A stretch of 64,000 nucleotides of DNA from an uncultured Prevotellaceae bacterium (GTDB lineage: Bacteria > Bacteroidota > Bacteroidia > Bacteroidales > Bacteroidaceae): the NCBI GenBank assembly GCA_900316645.1, contig ONDP01000006.1, forward strand, positions 31,942 through 95,941, written 5' to 3'. Positions 1 through 8,076 of this stretch are shown piece after piece (within the stretch, counting starts at the first letter, position 1; each line of letters starts with the position of its first letter). The notes under the pieces are model-generated. The model was not told where the DNA came from, did no database searches, and worked only from the letters and a program-made list of their open reading frames with translations. Made by a program: the position numbers and the translations under genes.

Positions 1-590
1 GTGTAAAGCCCTGGTTGGTAGAGCAGGTGCTGAAAGGAGTCAAGGATGTGCTGGACTATAACAAGCAGATTCTGATAGTCATTGCCGCCGGTGTAAAGTC
101 TGACGATATCAAGAGTTGGATGGACAAAGCAGGCAGCATGATTCCCACCTTCCTGATTATTCCCAACATCGCCATTGCCCACCTGCAGTCGATGACCTTC
201 ATTGTTCCAGCTATTGCGGCAGAGGCGCAACACACGGAGAAAGTGAAGGCATTGTTCGACCAGATGGGACAGAGCATCATAACAGACGAGCAGCATCTGG
301 CAGCAGGTACTACCCTCGCCTCCTGTGGTATTGCCTATGCCATGCGTTATGTTCGTGCTGCATCGGAAGGTGGTGTAGAACTGGGATTCAAGGCGGATGA
401 TGCCAAGCAGATAGTGATGCAGACCATGAAGGGTGCTGTGGAACTGCTGCAAGCCAGCGGACTGCATCCTGAGGCAGCCATCGACCTGGTAACCACCCCC
501 GGTGGAGTCACCATCAAAGGTCTTAACGAAATGGAACATGCCGGATTCACCTCGAGTGTGATAAGAGGACTGAAAGCAGGAGCTAAGTAA
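1..590 (+). CDS. proC: Pyrroline-5-carboxylate reductase, C-terminal part (5' end outside window)
   Basis: Catalyses the last step of proline synthesis, NAD(P)H reduction of pyrroline-5-carboxylate, in the cytosol. The reading frame is open from base 3 and begins VKPWLVEQVL, the conserved stretch that follows the Rossmann domain in ProC, so the N-terminal NADP-binding part lies upstream of the window. The C-terminal dimerisation domain is clear: the run ending DLVTTPGGVTIKGLNEME (around base 490-535) is the ProC signature, with the TPGG that lines the substrate site. The ATG at base 15 is internal and not the start. proB and proA follow on the same strand about 2.8 kb downstream, so the full proline route from glutamate is encoded here, although three other genes intervene. 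Identification is firm; only the missing 5' part is unknown. Confidence 0.93.
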   Translation, partial: VKPWLVEQVLKGVKDVLDYNKQILIVIAAGVKSDDIKSWMDKAGSMIPTFLIIPNIAIAHLQSMTFIVPAIAAEAQHTEKVKALFDQMGQSIITDEQHLAAGTTLASCGIAYAMRYVRAASEGGVELGFKADDAKQIVMQTMKGAVELLQASGLHPEAAIDLVTTPGGVTIKGLNEMEHAGFTSSVIRGLKAGAK

Positions 591-596
591 GGGAAT

Positions 597-634
597 AGTG
601 AATAGTGAAAAGTGAATAATTTGCTACCGCCGTA
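597..634 (+). repeat. Left arm of an inverted repeat flanking the four-helix-bundle gene
   Basis: It starts with three heptamers of the form agtgaaN (597-617) and continues into taatttgctaccgccg. Bases 597-616 are an exact reverse complement of 1039-1058, and the match extends imperfectly through the gctaccgc part. A direct copy of its distal half recurs at 1640-1662. Confidence 0.85.
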
Positions 635-637
635 AGT

Positions 638-1015
638 ATGTCGTATTTACAACATAACAGTTCTCCACTCTCCAAAAAGAGTTACCTTTTTGGAATAAGG
701 ATTGTAAAAATGACCAAGTATATCCAATGCAGTCCTAAGGAGTATGGAATGATAAACCAAATGTTCCGTTCTGGCACAGCCATAGGAGCACTTGTCAGTG
801 AAGCGGCATACGCACAAAGTACAGCAGATTTCATCAACAAACTGTCAATTGCATTAAAGGAATGTAACGAGACTCTCTATTGGCTCAATATTCTAAAGGA
901 TACTGAGTATATCAATGAAAAAGAATTTATAAGCATGAGCACAGACTGCGAAGAATTGCTTGCGCTTTTAATATCATCAATAAAAACAACAAAAAATAAC
1001 AATGAAAACAAGTGA
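638..1015 (+). CDS. Four-helix-bundle protein (23S rRNA intervening-sequence / Avd-like family)
   Basis: A 125-residue protein whose residues from about 16 onward match the four-helix-bundle family first described from 23S rRNA intervening sequences: SYLFGIRIVKMTKYI, then RSGTAIGALVSEA, then ADFINKLSIALKE and ETLYWLNIL. The family has no established enzymatic role. Members occur as orphan genes in many Bacteroidota, and the retroelement accessory protein Avd has the same fold. No reverse transcriptase or variable repeat is nearby, so a retroelement role is not supported. The first 14 residues (MSYLQHNSSPLSKK) do not look like the family, and no clear ribosome-binding site precedes the ATG, so the start is uncertain. 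By eye the gene is much more AT-rich than its neighbours, and it is enclosed by an inverted repeat. Both point to acquisition as a unit. Confidence 0.8.
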   Translation: MSYLQHNSSPLSKKSYLFGIRIVKMTKYIQCSPKEYGMINQMFRSGTAIGALVSEAAYAQSTADFINKLSIALKECNETLYWLNILKDTEYINEKEFISMSTDCEELLALLISSIKTTKNNNENK

Positions 1016-1020
1016 CTGTG

Positions 1021-1058
1021 GAGAGCGGAAGCAAATTTTTCACTTTTCACTATTCACT
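1021..1058 (-). repeat. Right arm of the inverted repeat flanking the four-helix-bundle gene
   Basis: Bases 1039-1058 are the exact reverse complement of 597-616. The preceding gcggaagcaaattt matches the reverse complement of the rest of the left arm with a few mismatches. Together the arms enclose about 400 bases containing only the four-helix-bundle gene. Confidence 0.8.
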
Positions 1059-1071
1059 TTTACTTTAAATT

Positions 1072-1629
1072 ATGGACGAGCAACTGAAACAGATTGGGGA
1101 ACGACTTCGTGGTTTGCGCGAGGTATTGGATATTCCTGTTAGCGAGATGGCAGAAACAATAGGCATCTCATCGGAGAAGTATGAAAAGATTGAGTCTGGC
1201 GAGATGGACATCACCATTTCAAACCTGATGAAGATAGCCAAGAAGTATGGCATATCAACGGAGGAGCTCATCTTTGCTGAGTCTGCCCACATGAAGTCGT
1301 ACTTCGTAGTGCGCAAGGGACAAGGTATGTCGGTAGAGCGTACCAAGGCTTATAAGTATCAGAGTCTGGTGAGTGGTTTTGTTGACCACAAGGCAGACGT
1401 GTTCATCGTCACAGTAGAGCCCAAGCCCGGAGCTCGCACCATCTATAAGAACACCCATCCCGGACAGGAGTTCAACCTCATTCTCGAAGGGTCGATGGAG
1501 TTGTATATCGGAGGTAAGACCATCGTGCTCGAAGAAGGTGACAGCATCTACTTCGACTCCACCAAGCCCCACGGTATGCTGGCTATTGGCAACAAGGCCG
1601 TCAAGTTTTTGGCATTTACAGTAGAGTAA
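1072..1629 (+). CDS. XRE-family transcriptional regulator with C-terminal cupin domain
   Basis: Cytosolic regulator of 185 residues. Residues about 6-65 form a Cro/C1 helix-turn-helix (IGERLRGLREVLDIPVSEMA, then GISSEKYEKIESGEMDITI and LMKIAKKYGIS). Residues about 110-185 form a cupin barrel (HPGQEFNLILEGSMELYIGG, then LEEGDSIYFDSTKPHGM), the usual sensor module of HTH-cupin regulators that bind a small ligand. The acyl-CoA synthetase gene begins 56 bases downstream on the same strand, so the natural inference is that this protein controls that gene or responds to its substrate. The ligand cannot be told from sequence. Heptamer repeats border the gene on both sides, so its promoter may lie in the repeat-bearing spacer. 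Confidence 0.9.
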   Translation: MDEQLKQIGERLRGLREVLDIPVSEMAETIGISSEKYEKIESGEMDITISNLMKIAKKYGISTEELIFAESAHMKSYFVVRKGQGMSVERTKAYKYQSLVSGFVDHKADVFIVTVEPKPGARTIYKNTHPGQEFNLILEGSMELYIGGKTIVLEEGDSIYFDSTKPHGMLAIGNKAVKFLAFTVE

Positions 1630-1639
1630 ATGAAGGGAA

Positions 1640-1663
1640 AAGTGAATAATTTGCTACCGCCGT
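1640..1663 (+). repeat. Third copy of the agtgaat-aatttgctaccgccg repeat
   Basis: Identical over 22 bases to 611-632 and in the same orientation. It sits in the short spacer between the HTH-cupin regulator and the acyl-CoA synthetase. Together with the flanks of the four-helix-bundle gene it makes three copies within about 1.1 kb. Confidence 0.85.
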
Positions 1664-1685
1664 TGAATAATAATAAGCTACTGCA

Positions 1686-3350
1686 ATGATAGAGAGATTT
1701 TTGAAACAGACAACCTTCACATCGGTGGAGGACTACAATAAGCACTTGGAGTTCATCATTCCCGAGAACTTCAACTTCGCCTACGACGTGATGGACCAGT
1801 GGGCTGTGGAAAGACCAGAGGGACTCGCCCTGCTATGGACCAACGACCAAGGCGAGGAGATTCGTACCACCTTCGCTGAGCTGAAGGAACAGACCGACCA
1901 GGCTGCCAGTTATCTGCAGACGCTGGGCATCGGAAAGAACGACCCTGTGATGCTCATCCTGAAGCGCCGCTATGAATGGTGGGTTGTGATGCTTGCCCTG
2001 CATAAGATAGGAGCCATCGTCATCCCTGCCACCCACATGCTGACCAAGCATGATATTGTATATCGTAACACGAGAGCCACTGTCAAAGCCATTATCTGCG
2101 TGGACGATCCCTACGTGGTAAGTCAGATTCAGGCTGCTATGCCTGAGAGCCCGTCGGTGAAGCAATACATCACCATTACCGATCATGGCAAACCCATTCC
2201 TGAGGGTTTCCACGACTGGCAGAAGGAATGGAAAGAGGCACCGAAGTTTGAGAAGCCGAAGTTTGTCAACACCAACGAGGACACCATGCTGATGTATTTC
2301 ACCAGCGGTACCTCCGGTGAACCCAAGATGGTGGCTCACGACTACCTCTATGCAATGGGACATCTGACAACGGGAGTCTTCTGGCATAACCTGCACGAGG
2401 GTTCACTGCACCTGACCGTTGCCGATACCGGCTGGGGAAAAGCCGTATGGGGCAAGTTCTACGGACAGTGGTTTGCCGGAGCAACCGTCTTCGTCTTCGA
2501 CCACGAGAAATTCAATGCCGACACCCTGCTTCGCCAGATAGAGAAATACAAGGTGACCTCGTTCTGCGCACCTCCCACCATCTATCGTTTCATGATTCGT
2601 GAGGACCTGTCGAAATACGACCTCTCCGCACTGGAATACTGCACCACAGCAGGTGAGGCGCTGAATCCTGCCGTCTTCGACAAGTTCAAGGAGAAGACAG
2701 GTATTCAGATGATGGAAGGCTTCGGACAGACAGAGACCACCATGACACTGGGCACCTTCCCCTGGATGAAACCGAAACCAGGCAGTATGGGTATTCCCAA
2801 TGCACAATACAACATCGACCTGTTGCGCGCCGACGGTACGCCATGCGAAGACGGTGAGAAGGGTGAAATCGTCATCCGCGTAGGCGACAAGAAGCCTTTC
2901 GGACTCTTCAAAGAGTATTATCGCGACCCAGAGCTGACCAAAGAGGCCTGGCACGACGGCATCTATCACACTGGTGATATGGCTTGGCGTGACGAAGACG
3001 GTTACTACTGGTTTGAGGGTCGTATCGACGACGTCATCAAGTCGTCAGGCTATCGCATCGGTCCGTTTGAAGTCGAGAGTGCGCTGATGACCCATCCTGC
3101 CGTTGTGGAATGTGCCATCACCGGTGTTCCCGACGACATCCGAGGTATGGTGGTAAAGGCTACCGTTGTTCTTGGCAAGGAATGGAAGGACAAGGCTGGC
3201 GACGACCTCATCAAGGAGTTGCAGCAGCACGTGAAGAAAGAGACGGCTCCCTATAAGTATCCACGCATCGTGGAATTTGTAGATGAATTGCCCAAGACTA
3301 TCTCGGGAAAGATAAGAAGGGTGGAAATACGCAATAAAGATGCGAAATGA
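1686..3350 (+). CDS. AMP-dependent acyl-CoA synthetase (acetyl-/medium-chain type)
   Basis: A 554-residue member of the adenylate-forming superfamily that activates a carboxylic acid with ATP and loads it on CoA. Core motifs in order: YFTSGTSGEPKM (P-loop-like ATP motif, about residues 204-215), YHTGDMAWRDEDGYYWFEGR (about 426-445, ATP/ribose-binding and hinge) and KTISGKIRR (about 537-545), whose Lys is the adenylation-step catalytic lysine. No signal peptide. The overall pattern is closer to medium-chain/acetyl-CoA synthetases than to FadD, but substrate cannot be fixed. The 3' end overlaps proB by 4 bases (ATGA), so it is translationally coupled to the proline genes. The upstream HTH-cupin gene is the likely regulator. 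Confidence 0.88.
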   Translation: MIERFLKQTTFTSVEDYNKHLEFIIPENFNFAYDVMDQWAVERPEGLALLWTNDQGEEIRTTFAELKEQTDQAASYLQTLGIGKNDPVMLILKRRYEWWVVMLALHKIGAIVIPATHMLTKHDIVYRNTRATVKAIICVDDPYVVSQIQAAMPESPSVKQYITITDHGKPIPEGFHDWQKEWKEAPKFEKPKFVNTNEDTMLMYFTSGTSGEPKMVAHDYLYAMGHLTTGVFWHNLHEGSLHLTVADTGWGKAVWGKFYGQWFAGATVFVFDHEKFNADTLLRQIEKYKVTSFCAPPTIYRFMIREDLSKYDLSALEYCTTAGEALNPAVFDKFKEKTGIQMMEGFGQTETTMTLGTFPWMKPKPGSMGIPNAQYNIDLLRADGTPCEDGEKGEIVIRVGDKKPFGLFKEYYRDPELTKEAWHDGIYHTGDMAWRDEDGYYWFEGRIDDVIKSSGYRIGPFEVESALMTHPAVVECAITGVPDDIRGMVVKATVVLGKEWKDKAGDDLIKELQQHVKKETAPYKYPRIVEFVDELPKTISGKIRRVEIRNKDAK

Positions 3351-4120
3351 GTAAGAGAATAGTTATCAAGGTAGGTTCAAATGTACTGACACGTACAGAC
3401 GGGAAACTGGATGTGACCCGCATGTCGGCATTGGTTGACCAGATAGCCTGGCTGAAAAGAAACGGCTATGAGATTATTCTGGTTTCATCGGGTGCCGTTG
3501 CCTGCGGAAGAAGAGAGTTGAAAGTGGAGCATTCCCTCGACTCGGTAGAGCAGCGCCAGCTGTTCTCTGCCTTGGGACAGGTGAAGTTGATAGGACTCTA
3601 CTACGACCTGTTCCGCGAGTTCCATATCCATGTGGGACAGGTGCTGACCATGAAGGAGAACTTCCAACCCGGTGAGCAATACGAGAACCAGCAAGCCTGT
3701 ATGAAGGTGATGCTGGAGAATGGGGTTCTGCCCATCGTCAACGAGAACGACACCGTCAGTGTTACCGAGCTGATGTTTACCGATAATGACGAATTGTCAG
3801 GACTGATAGCCCAGATGATGAAGGCCGACACCCTTGTCCTGCTGTCAAATATCGACGGCATCTATACGGGAAATCCCGACGACCCAGCCTCGGTACTCAT
3901 CCGCGACGTAGAGACAGGCACAGACCTGAGCCAGTATATCCAGACGGAGAAGAGCGCCTTCGGACGTGGTGGTATGCACTCCAAATACACTACAGCCAGC
4001 CAACTGTCGCAGGCAGGCATCCGCGTCATCATAGCCAATGGCGAACGCGACAATATTCTCGTGGACTTAATGGAAAGACCACAAGACATACCTCATACAG
4101 AATTTCATCCTAAATCATAA
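3347..4120 (+). CDS. proB: Glutamate 5-kinase
   Basis: First enzyme of proline synthesis; it phosphorylates the gamma-carboxyl of glutamate. The 257-residue amino-acid-kinase fold begins KRIVIKVGSNVLTR and includes NENDTVSVTELMFTDNDELS and LLSNIDGIYTGNP, the substrate and nucleotide loops. It stops at the end of the kinase domain, so this is the short form without the C-terminal PUA domain that E. coli ProB carries (about 367 residues); PUA-less forms are known. Start overlaps the preceding stop (ATGA), and proA follows after 3 bases, so ProB and ProA, which pass on an unstable intermediate, are made together. Confidence 0.96.
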   Translation: MSKRIVIKVGSNVLTRTDGKLDVTRMSALVDQIAWLKRNGYEIILVSSGAVACGRRELKVEHSLDSVEQRQLFSALGQVKLIGLYYDLFREFHIHVGQVLTMKENFQPGEQYENQQACMKVMLENGVLPIVNENDTVSVTELMFTDNDELSGLIAQMMKADTLVLLSNIDGIYTGNPDDPASVLIRDVETGTDLSQYIQTEKSAFGRGGMHSKYTTASQLSQAGIRVIIANGERDNILVDLMERPQDIPHTEFHPKS

Positions 4121-4123
4121 ATC

Positions 4124-5371
4124 ATGGACCTGACAGAGATTTTCAAAAGAGTCAAGACCGCCAGCAAGAGTCTGGCCTTGCTCACTGACGAACAACGTAA
4201 TGAAATACTGATGGCAGTAGCCGATGCTATCGTGGACTACAAGGAACGCGTCCTGGTTGCCAACGAGAAAGACTTGGCGAAGATGGATGTCAAGAATCCG
4301 CTTTACGACCGTTTGCAACTGACTGAGAAGCGACTGGACGACATTGCTGCCGACATGCGGAATGTAGCATCGCTGCCCTCCCCCTTAGGCCACATCACCA
4401 AGGAGAAGACACTGCCCAACGGATTGCGCCTCTGTAGGGTATCAGTGCCCTTCGGTGTGATAGGCATGATTTACGAGGCTCGTCCCAATGTGACCTACGA
4501 CGTTTTCTCGCTTTGTTTCAAGAGCGGTAATGCCTGTGTGCTGAAAGGCGGTTCTGATGCCGACCTGTCAAACCAGGAGTCGGTAGAACTCATCCACGAA
4601 GTGCTGGAGCGCTTTGGGGTCAATCCCGATGTAGTCACCCTCCTGCCTGCCACCCATGAGGCTACTGGCGAGATGCTGAATGCCGTTGGCTACATAGACC
4701 TCTGCATACCAAGAGGTGGACGCCGACTGATTGACTTCGTCCGCGACACAGCCCGCATCCCTGTGATTGAGACTGGAGCCGGTGTTGTCAACACCTATTT
4801 CGATAAGGAGGGCGACCTGGAGATGGGTAAAGCCATTATCAACAATGCCAAGACACGTCGTGTCAGCGTGTGCAACGCCCTCGACTGTCTGATTATCCAC
4901 GAGGACAGGCTGGGTGACTTGACAGAACTGGTGAAGCCGTTGCTCGACCACAAAGTGACCATCTATGCCGACGCTCCCTCATATCAGATACTGACAGGCA
5001 TCTATCCTGAGGTGTTGCTGCAGGCTGCCACTTCCGACTCCTTCGGTACTGAGTTCATGGACTATAAAATGGCCATCAAAACCGTATCGTCTCTGGAGGA
5101 AGCACTGGACCATATCGACCAGTACGGTTCGGGACACAGCGAGGCTATCATCACCATGAATGAAGAGACGGCCCGCAAATTCCAACAACATGTTGATGCA
5201 GCCTGCGTCTATTGGAATGCCCCCACGTCGTTTACCGATGGTGCCCAATTCGGATTGGGTGCTGAGATAGGCATCTCTACCCAGAAGCTCGGTCCTCGCG
5301 GACCTATGGCACTGGAAGAAATCACCACCTATAAGTGGCTGATTGAAGGTGAAGGACAAATAAGGAAATAG
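4124..5371 (+). CDS. proA: Gamma-glutamyl phosphate reductase
   Basis: Second step of proline synthesis: NADPH-dependent reduction of gamma-glutamyl phosphate to glutamate semialdehyde. At 415 residues it has the usual family length. Aldehyde-dehydrogenase-like features are visible: [16 protein letters not shown] (about residues 108-123), CVLKGGSDA, and [19 protein letters not shown], which contains the catalytic cysteine. It ends with [16 protein letters not shown], a ProA hallmark. It lies 3 bases behind proB. The 23-base spacer to argF' consists largely of agtgaaN heptamers, so proA and argF' may form one transcript or be separated by a weak start site. Confidence 0.97.
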   Translation: MDLTEIFKRVKTASKSLALLTDEQRNEILMAVADAIVDYKERVLVANEKDLAKMDVKNPLYDRLQLTEKRLDDIAADMRNVASLPSPLGHITKEKTLPNGLRLCRVSVPFGVIGMIYEARPNVTYDVFSLCFKSGNACVLKGGSDADLSNQESVELIHEVLERFGVNPDVVTLLPATHEATGEMLNAVGYIDLCIPRGGRRLIDFVRDTARIPVIETGAGVVNTYFDKEGDLEMGKAIINNAKTRRVSVCNALDCLIIHEDRLGDLTELVKPLLDHKVTIYADAPSYQILTGIYPEVLLQAATSDSFGTEFMDYKMAIKTVSSLEEALDHIDQYGSGHSEAIITMNEETARKFQQHVDAACVYWNAPTSFTDGAQFGLGAEIGISTQKLGPRGPMALEEITTYKWLIEGEGQIRK

Positions 5372-5390
5372 TGAAGAGTGAAAAGTGAAG
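5370..5390 (+). repeat. Three agtgaaN heptamers upstream of argF'
   Basis: Heptamers agtgaag, agtgaaa, agtgaag end 4 bases before the argF' ATG and overlap the last two bases of proA. They belong to the same dispersed family as 597-617 and 11068-11102. Confidence 0.8.
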
Positions 5391-5394
5391 AATT

Positions 5395-6411
5395 ATGAGA
5401 ACATTTATCAACGTAGAAGATATCGGACCATTGGACAAGGCAATGGCCGAGGCATTTGAGATTAAAAACGACCGTTTCAAGTATCAGCACCTGGGCAAGA
5501 ACAAGACCCTGATGATGATATTCTTTAATAATTCACTGCGCACCCGTCTGTCAACACAGAAGGCTGCCATGAACCTCGGCATGAATGTTATCGTGCTCGA
5601 CGTGAATGCCGGTGCTTGGAAGTTGGAGACAGAGCGCGGTGTCATCATGGACGGCGACAAGAGCGAACACCTGTTGGAGGCCATTCCCGTGATGGGTTGC
5701 TATTGCGACATGATTGGTGTGCGCAGCTTTGCAGGACTCACTGATCGTGAATACGACTATGCCGAGACGGTGCTCAACCAGTTTATCAAGTATAGCGGCA
5801 AACCCGTCTTCGCCATGGAGACAGCCACCGTACACCCCCTGCAGGCCTTTGCCGACCTGATTACCATTGAGGAGTACTGGAACCTCCCCAACCCCTCCCA
5901 AGGAGGGGCTACCGGTTCTCCCCTCCTTGGGAGGGGTCGGGGGAGGTGTAAAGTCGTCCTGACTTGGGCTCCCCACTGCCGTGCATTGCCTCAGGCCGTT
6001 CCCAACTCGTTTGCCCAGTGGATGAATGCCGCTGATGTCGATTTTGTGATTACCCATCCTGAGGGTTACGAACTCGATCCCAAGTTTGTGGGTAATGCCC
6101 GTGTGGAGTATGACCAGCGGAAAGCTTTCGAGGGAGCCGACTTCATCTATGCCAAGAACTGGTCGAACCCCGGTGTGACCAATCCTGCCGACTATGGAAA
6201 GATTACCTCGAAGGATATGTCGTGGACGGTAGATACCGAACACATGTCGTGGACCAACAACGGCAAGTTCATGCACTGTCTGCCTGTGCGTCGCGGTCTG
6301 ATTGTTACTGACGACGTTATCGAGAGTGCCAACAGCATCGTCATCCCCGAGGCAGCCAATCGCGAAATCAGCTGTTCGGTAGTCATCAAACGTATGTTAG
6401 AGTCACTATGA
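5395..6411 (+). CDS. argF': N-acylornithine carbamoyltransferase (Bacteroidota type) with a repeat-encoded insertion
   Basis: Transfers a carbamoyl group to N-succinyl- or N-acetyl-ornithine in arginine synthesis; the characterised Bacteroides fragilis relative uses the succinyl substrate. Motifs: FFNNSLRTRLSTQKAAMNLG (carbamoyl-phosphate loop, about residues 43-62), HPLQAFADLITIEEY (about 147-161), KVVLTWAPH, then PNSFAQWMNAADVDFVITHP and FMHCLPVRRG. Length is 338 residues, about 20 more than I recall for the family. The excess lies exactly at residues 162-185, where family members have only a short linker between the EEY helix and the KVVLTWAP strand. Those residues (Trp, then a Pro/Gly/Arg-rich run) are encoded by a 67-bp palindromic element. 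The frame stays open through it and all catalytic motifs are intact, so the protein may still work with a surface loop. Its stop overlaps the next start (ATGA). Confidence 0.92.
   Translation: MRTFINVEDIGPLDKAMAEAFEIKNDRFKYQHLGKNKTLMMIFFNNSLRTRLSTQKAAMNLGMNVIVLDVNAGAWKLETERGVIMDGDKSEHLLEAIPVMGCYCDMIGVRSFAGLTDREYDYAETVLNQFIKYSGKPVFAMETATVHPLQAFADLITIEEYWNLPNPSQGGATGSPLLGRGRGRCKVVLTWAPHCRALPQAVPNSFAQWMNAADVDFVITHPEGYELDPKFVGNARVEYDQRKAFEGADFIYAKNWSNPGVTNPADYGKITSKDMSWTVDTEHMSWTNNGKFMHCLPVRRGLIVTDDVIESANSIVIPEAANREISCSVVIKRMLESL
5881..5947. repeat. Palindromic GC-rich element inserted in frame in argF'
   Basis: Left arm 5881-5908 and right arm 5920-5947 are inverted copies: the inner 18 bases (acccctcccaaggagggg) are exactly complementary, and the outer part differs by one gap and one substitution. 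The loop 5909-5919 is ctaccggttct. Each arm also holds its own small palindrome (cccctcc / ggagggg). The composition is unlike the surrounding coding sequence. It resembles REP- or MITE-like palindromes; no transposase is visible in the window. Confidence 0.88.
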
Positions 6412-7436
6412 TATCATTTGAATGCGATTACAACAATGGGGCGCACCAGAAGGTGCTCGACAACCTTATTAAATATAATGGTGCGCACCCTACCCCATAC
6501 GGTTTTGACGAATTCAGCGAGCGCGCCAAGGAGCGCATCCGCGAAGCCTGTGGAATGCCAGATGCCCAGATATTCTTCCTGACAGGAGGTACACAGACCA
6601 ATGCCACCACGATAGACTCCATGCTCTATCAGTATGAGGGCGTCATCTGTCTGGAGTCAGGACATATCAATGTGCATGAATGCGGTGCCGTGGAGTTTAC
6701 CGAGCATAAAATCATCACACTGCCCGGTAAGGACGGTAAGATGGACTCAAGGATACTGGACAAGTATCTCGACGACTTCATGCACGACGGCAACAACGCC
6801 CATGCCGTATTCCCCGGTTTGGTATATATCACGTTCCCTACCGAACTGGGAACCATCTATACTGCCAAGGAACTGGACGATATCTACCAGGTATGCCAGC
6901 ATTACGAGATACCGCTCTACATCGACGGTGCCCGACTGGGCTATGGACTGATGGCTGAAGGCAATGACATCACGCTCCCCTATCTGGCGCGCCATTGCGA
7001 CGTGTTCTATATCGGAGGTACAAAGATTGGTGCTCTCTGTGGCGAAGCGGTGGTATTCACCAATCGGCAGGCTCACAAGCATTTCTTCTCTATCCAGAAG
7101 CAACACGGTGCCGTGATAGCCAAAGGCGCCTTGATAGGTCTGCAGTTCGAAGCCCTCTTCACCGACAATCTCTATTTCGACCTCTCCCGCCACGCTATCG
7201 AGATGGCGATGAAGATGAAAAAGATATTCCAGGAGAAAGGCTTTGAGTTCTATATTGACTCGCCCACCAATCAGCAGTTCGTCATTTTGCCGGATGCCTT
7301 GGTCGAGAAACTGTCGAAGGAAATGGAGTTCACCCATTGGGGACAAGCTCCGGGTCACAGAACGATATGCCGTTTTGTAACCAGTTGGGCCACCACCGAG
7401 GAAGAACTGCAGGAACTGGAGCGCATTATTTCTTAA
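6408..7436 (+). CDS. Low-specificity L-threonine aldolase family PLP enzyme
   Basis: A 342-residue fold-type-I PLP enzyme of the beta-eliminating lyase/threonine aldolase family, which cleaves threonine or allo-threonine to glycine and acetaldehyde. Visible: FLTGGTQTNATTIDSML (PLP phosphate region), PLYIDGARLGYGL (Asp-Gly-Ala-Arg contacting the cofactor, about residues 170-182) and YIGGTKIGALCGEAVVF (Schiff-base Lys, about 202-218). No signal peptide. It starts at the ATGA overlap with argF', so it is coupled to the arginine gene although it has no obvious role in that pathway. Its last 11 bases overlap the convergent CYTH gene. Substrate preference cannot be read. Confidence 0.88.
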   Translation: MISFECDYNNGAHQKVLDNLIKYNGAHPTPYGFDEFSERAKERIREACGMPDAQIFFLTGGTQTNATTIDSMLYQYEGVICLESGHINVHECGAVEFTEHKIITLPGKDGKMDSRILDKYLDDFMHDGNNAHAVFPGLVYITFPTELGTIYTAKELDDIYQVCQHYEIPLYIDGARLGYGLMAEGNDITLPYLARHCDVFYIGGTKIGALCGEAVVFTNRQAHKHFFSIQKQHGAVIAKGALIGLQFEALFTDNLYFDLSRHAIEMAMKMKKIFQEKGFEFYIDSPTNQQFVILPDALVEKLSKEMEFTHWGQAPGHRTICRFVTSWATTEEELQELERIIS

Positions 7437-7908
7437 CTGCCCACTCCTTATAAGGATGCTGACGAAGTTGACTGTTGTAATAACGACGGTCACCAGTCAC
7501 TTCGTCGCCTATGAAATCGGGTATCTGCACGACGTCTTCTTCCGAGCGCAATTCCACCTCTGCCATCACCAGCCCGGCATTGTCGCCGAAGAATTCGTCC
7601 ACCTCGAAGGTGTGACTGCCACTCTTCACCAGCCAGCGCGTCTTATCGATAATACCCGGTTCGCACAGCGCCATCAACTGACGGGCATCATCCATGGGAA
7701 TCTCCTGTTCAAATTCGTAACGGGAGAGCCCTCCGTTCAGACTCGGGCCCTTGATGGTGATATACGCCTTCTCGTCGCGGATGCGTATCCTGACGGTACG
7801 TCCCCGTTCACTCGTGATATATCCCTGTTGAATACGACTATGACTGAACGACTCCCTTTTGTAGGAGTCGTTCAGCACTAAGAATTTCCGTTCTATCTCC
7901 TGTGCCAT
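7426..7908 (-). CDS. CYTH-domain protein (triphosphate tunnel metalloenzyme family)
   Basis: A 160-residue single-domain protein. The N-terminal QEIERKFLV carries the ExExK metal-binding motif that defines CYTH proteins. Further charged tunnel strands are GRTVRIRIRDEKAYITIKG, YEFEQEIP, FEVDEFFG and VMAEVELRSEED. Single-domain CYTH proteins include class IV adenylate cyclases and inorganic tripolyphosphatases; for bacterial forms of this size tripolyphosphatase is the commoner finding, but neither can be assigned here. The start codon follows directly on the stop of a 47-residue membrane protein gene (TAA then ATG), and the 3' end overlaps the convergent threonine aldolase by 11 bases. Confidence 0.9.
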   Translation of the reverse strand: MAQEIERKFLVLNDSYKRESFSHSRIQQGYITSERGRTVRIRIRDEKAYITIKGPSLNGGLSRYEFEQEIPMDDARQLMALCEPGIIDKTRWLVKSGSHTFEVDEFFGDNAGLVMAEVELRSEEDVVQIPDFIGDEVTGDRRYYNSQLRQHPYKEWAVKK

Positions 7909-8052
7909 TTATGCCATCGACAGACTGGTAGTAACGGCAAAGATGAGTCCTAAGGCAATCAAAATACAGATAATCCACATAATCAGGTTTCTGCCCTTAG
8001 CCTCTTCTTTTCTAGCGTATGCTTCACGCTTTGCTTGTCCTTTTTTGCTCAT
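7909..8052 (-). CDS. Small single-span membrane protein, 47 residues
   Basis: A short frame from ATG 8052 to TAA 7909. The first 22 residues are strongly basic (MSKKGQAKREAYARKEEAKG), followed by one hydrophobic helix of about 20 residues (LIMWIICILIALGLIFAVTT) and a six-residue tail. The positive-inside rule predicts a cytosolic N-terminus. It sits between prfB and the CYTH gene on the same strand, 24 bases behind prfB, and its stop abuts the CYTH start. No function can be named. The clean topology and tight spacing make it a credible gene. Confidence 0.72.
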   Translation of the reverse strand: MSKKGQAKREAYARKEEAKGRNLIMWIICILIALGLIFAVTTSLSMA

Positions 8053-8076
8053 AATATCATTTAGTTTTAAAGTTAA

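Noticed and set aside
638-1015. Diversity-generating retroelement accessory gene (avd)
   Set aside because: The fold is shared, but no reverse transcriptase, template repeat or variable repeat lies in the window.
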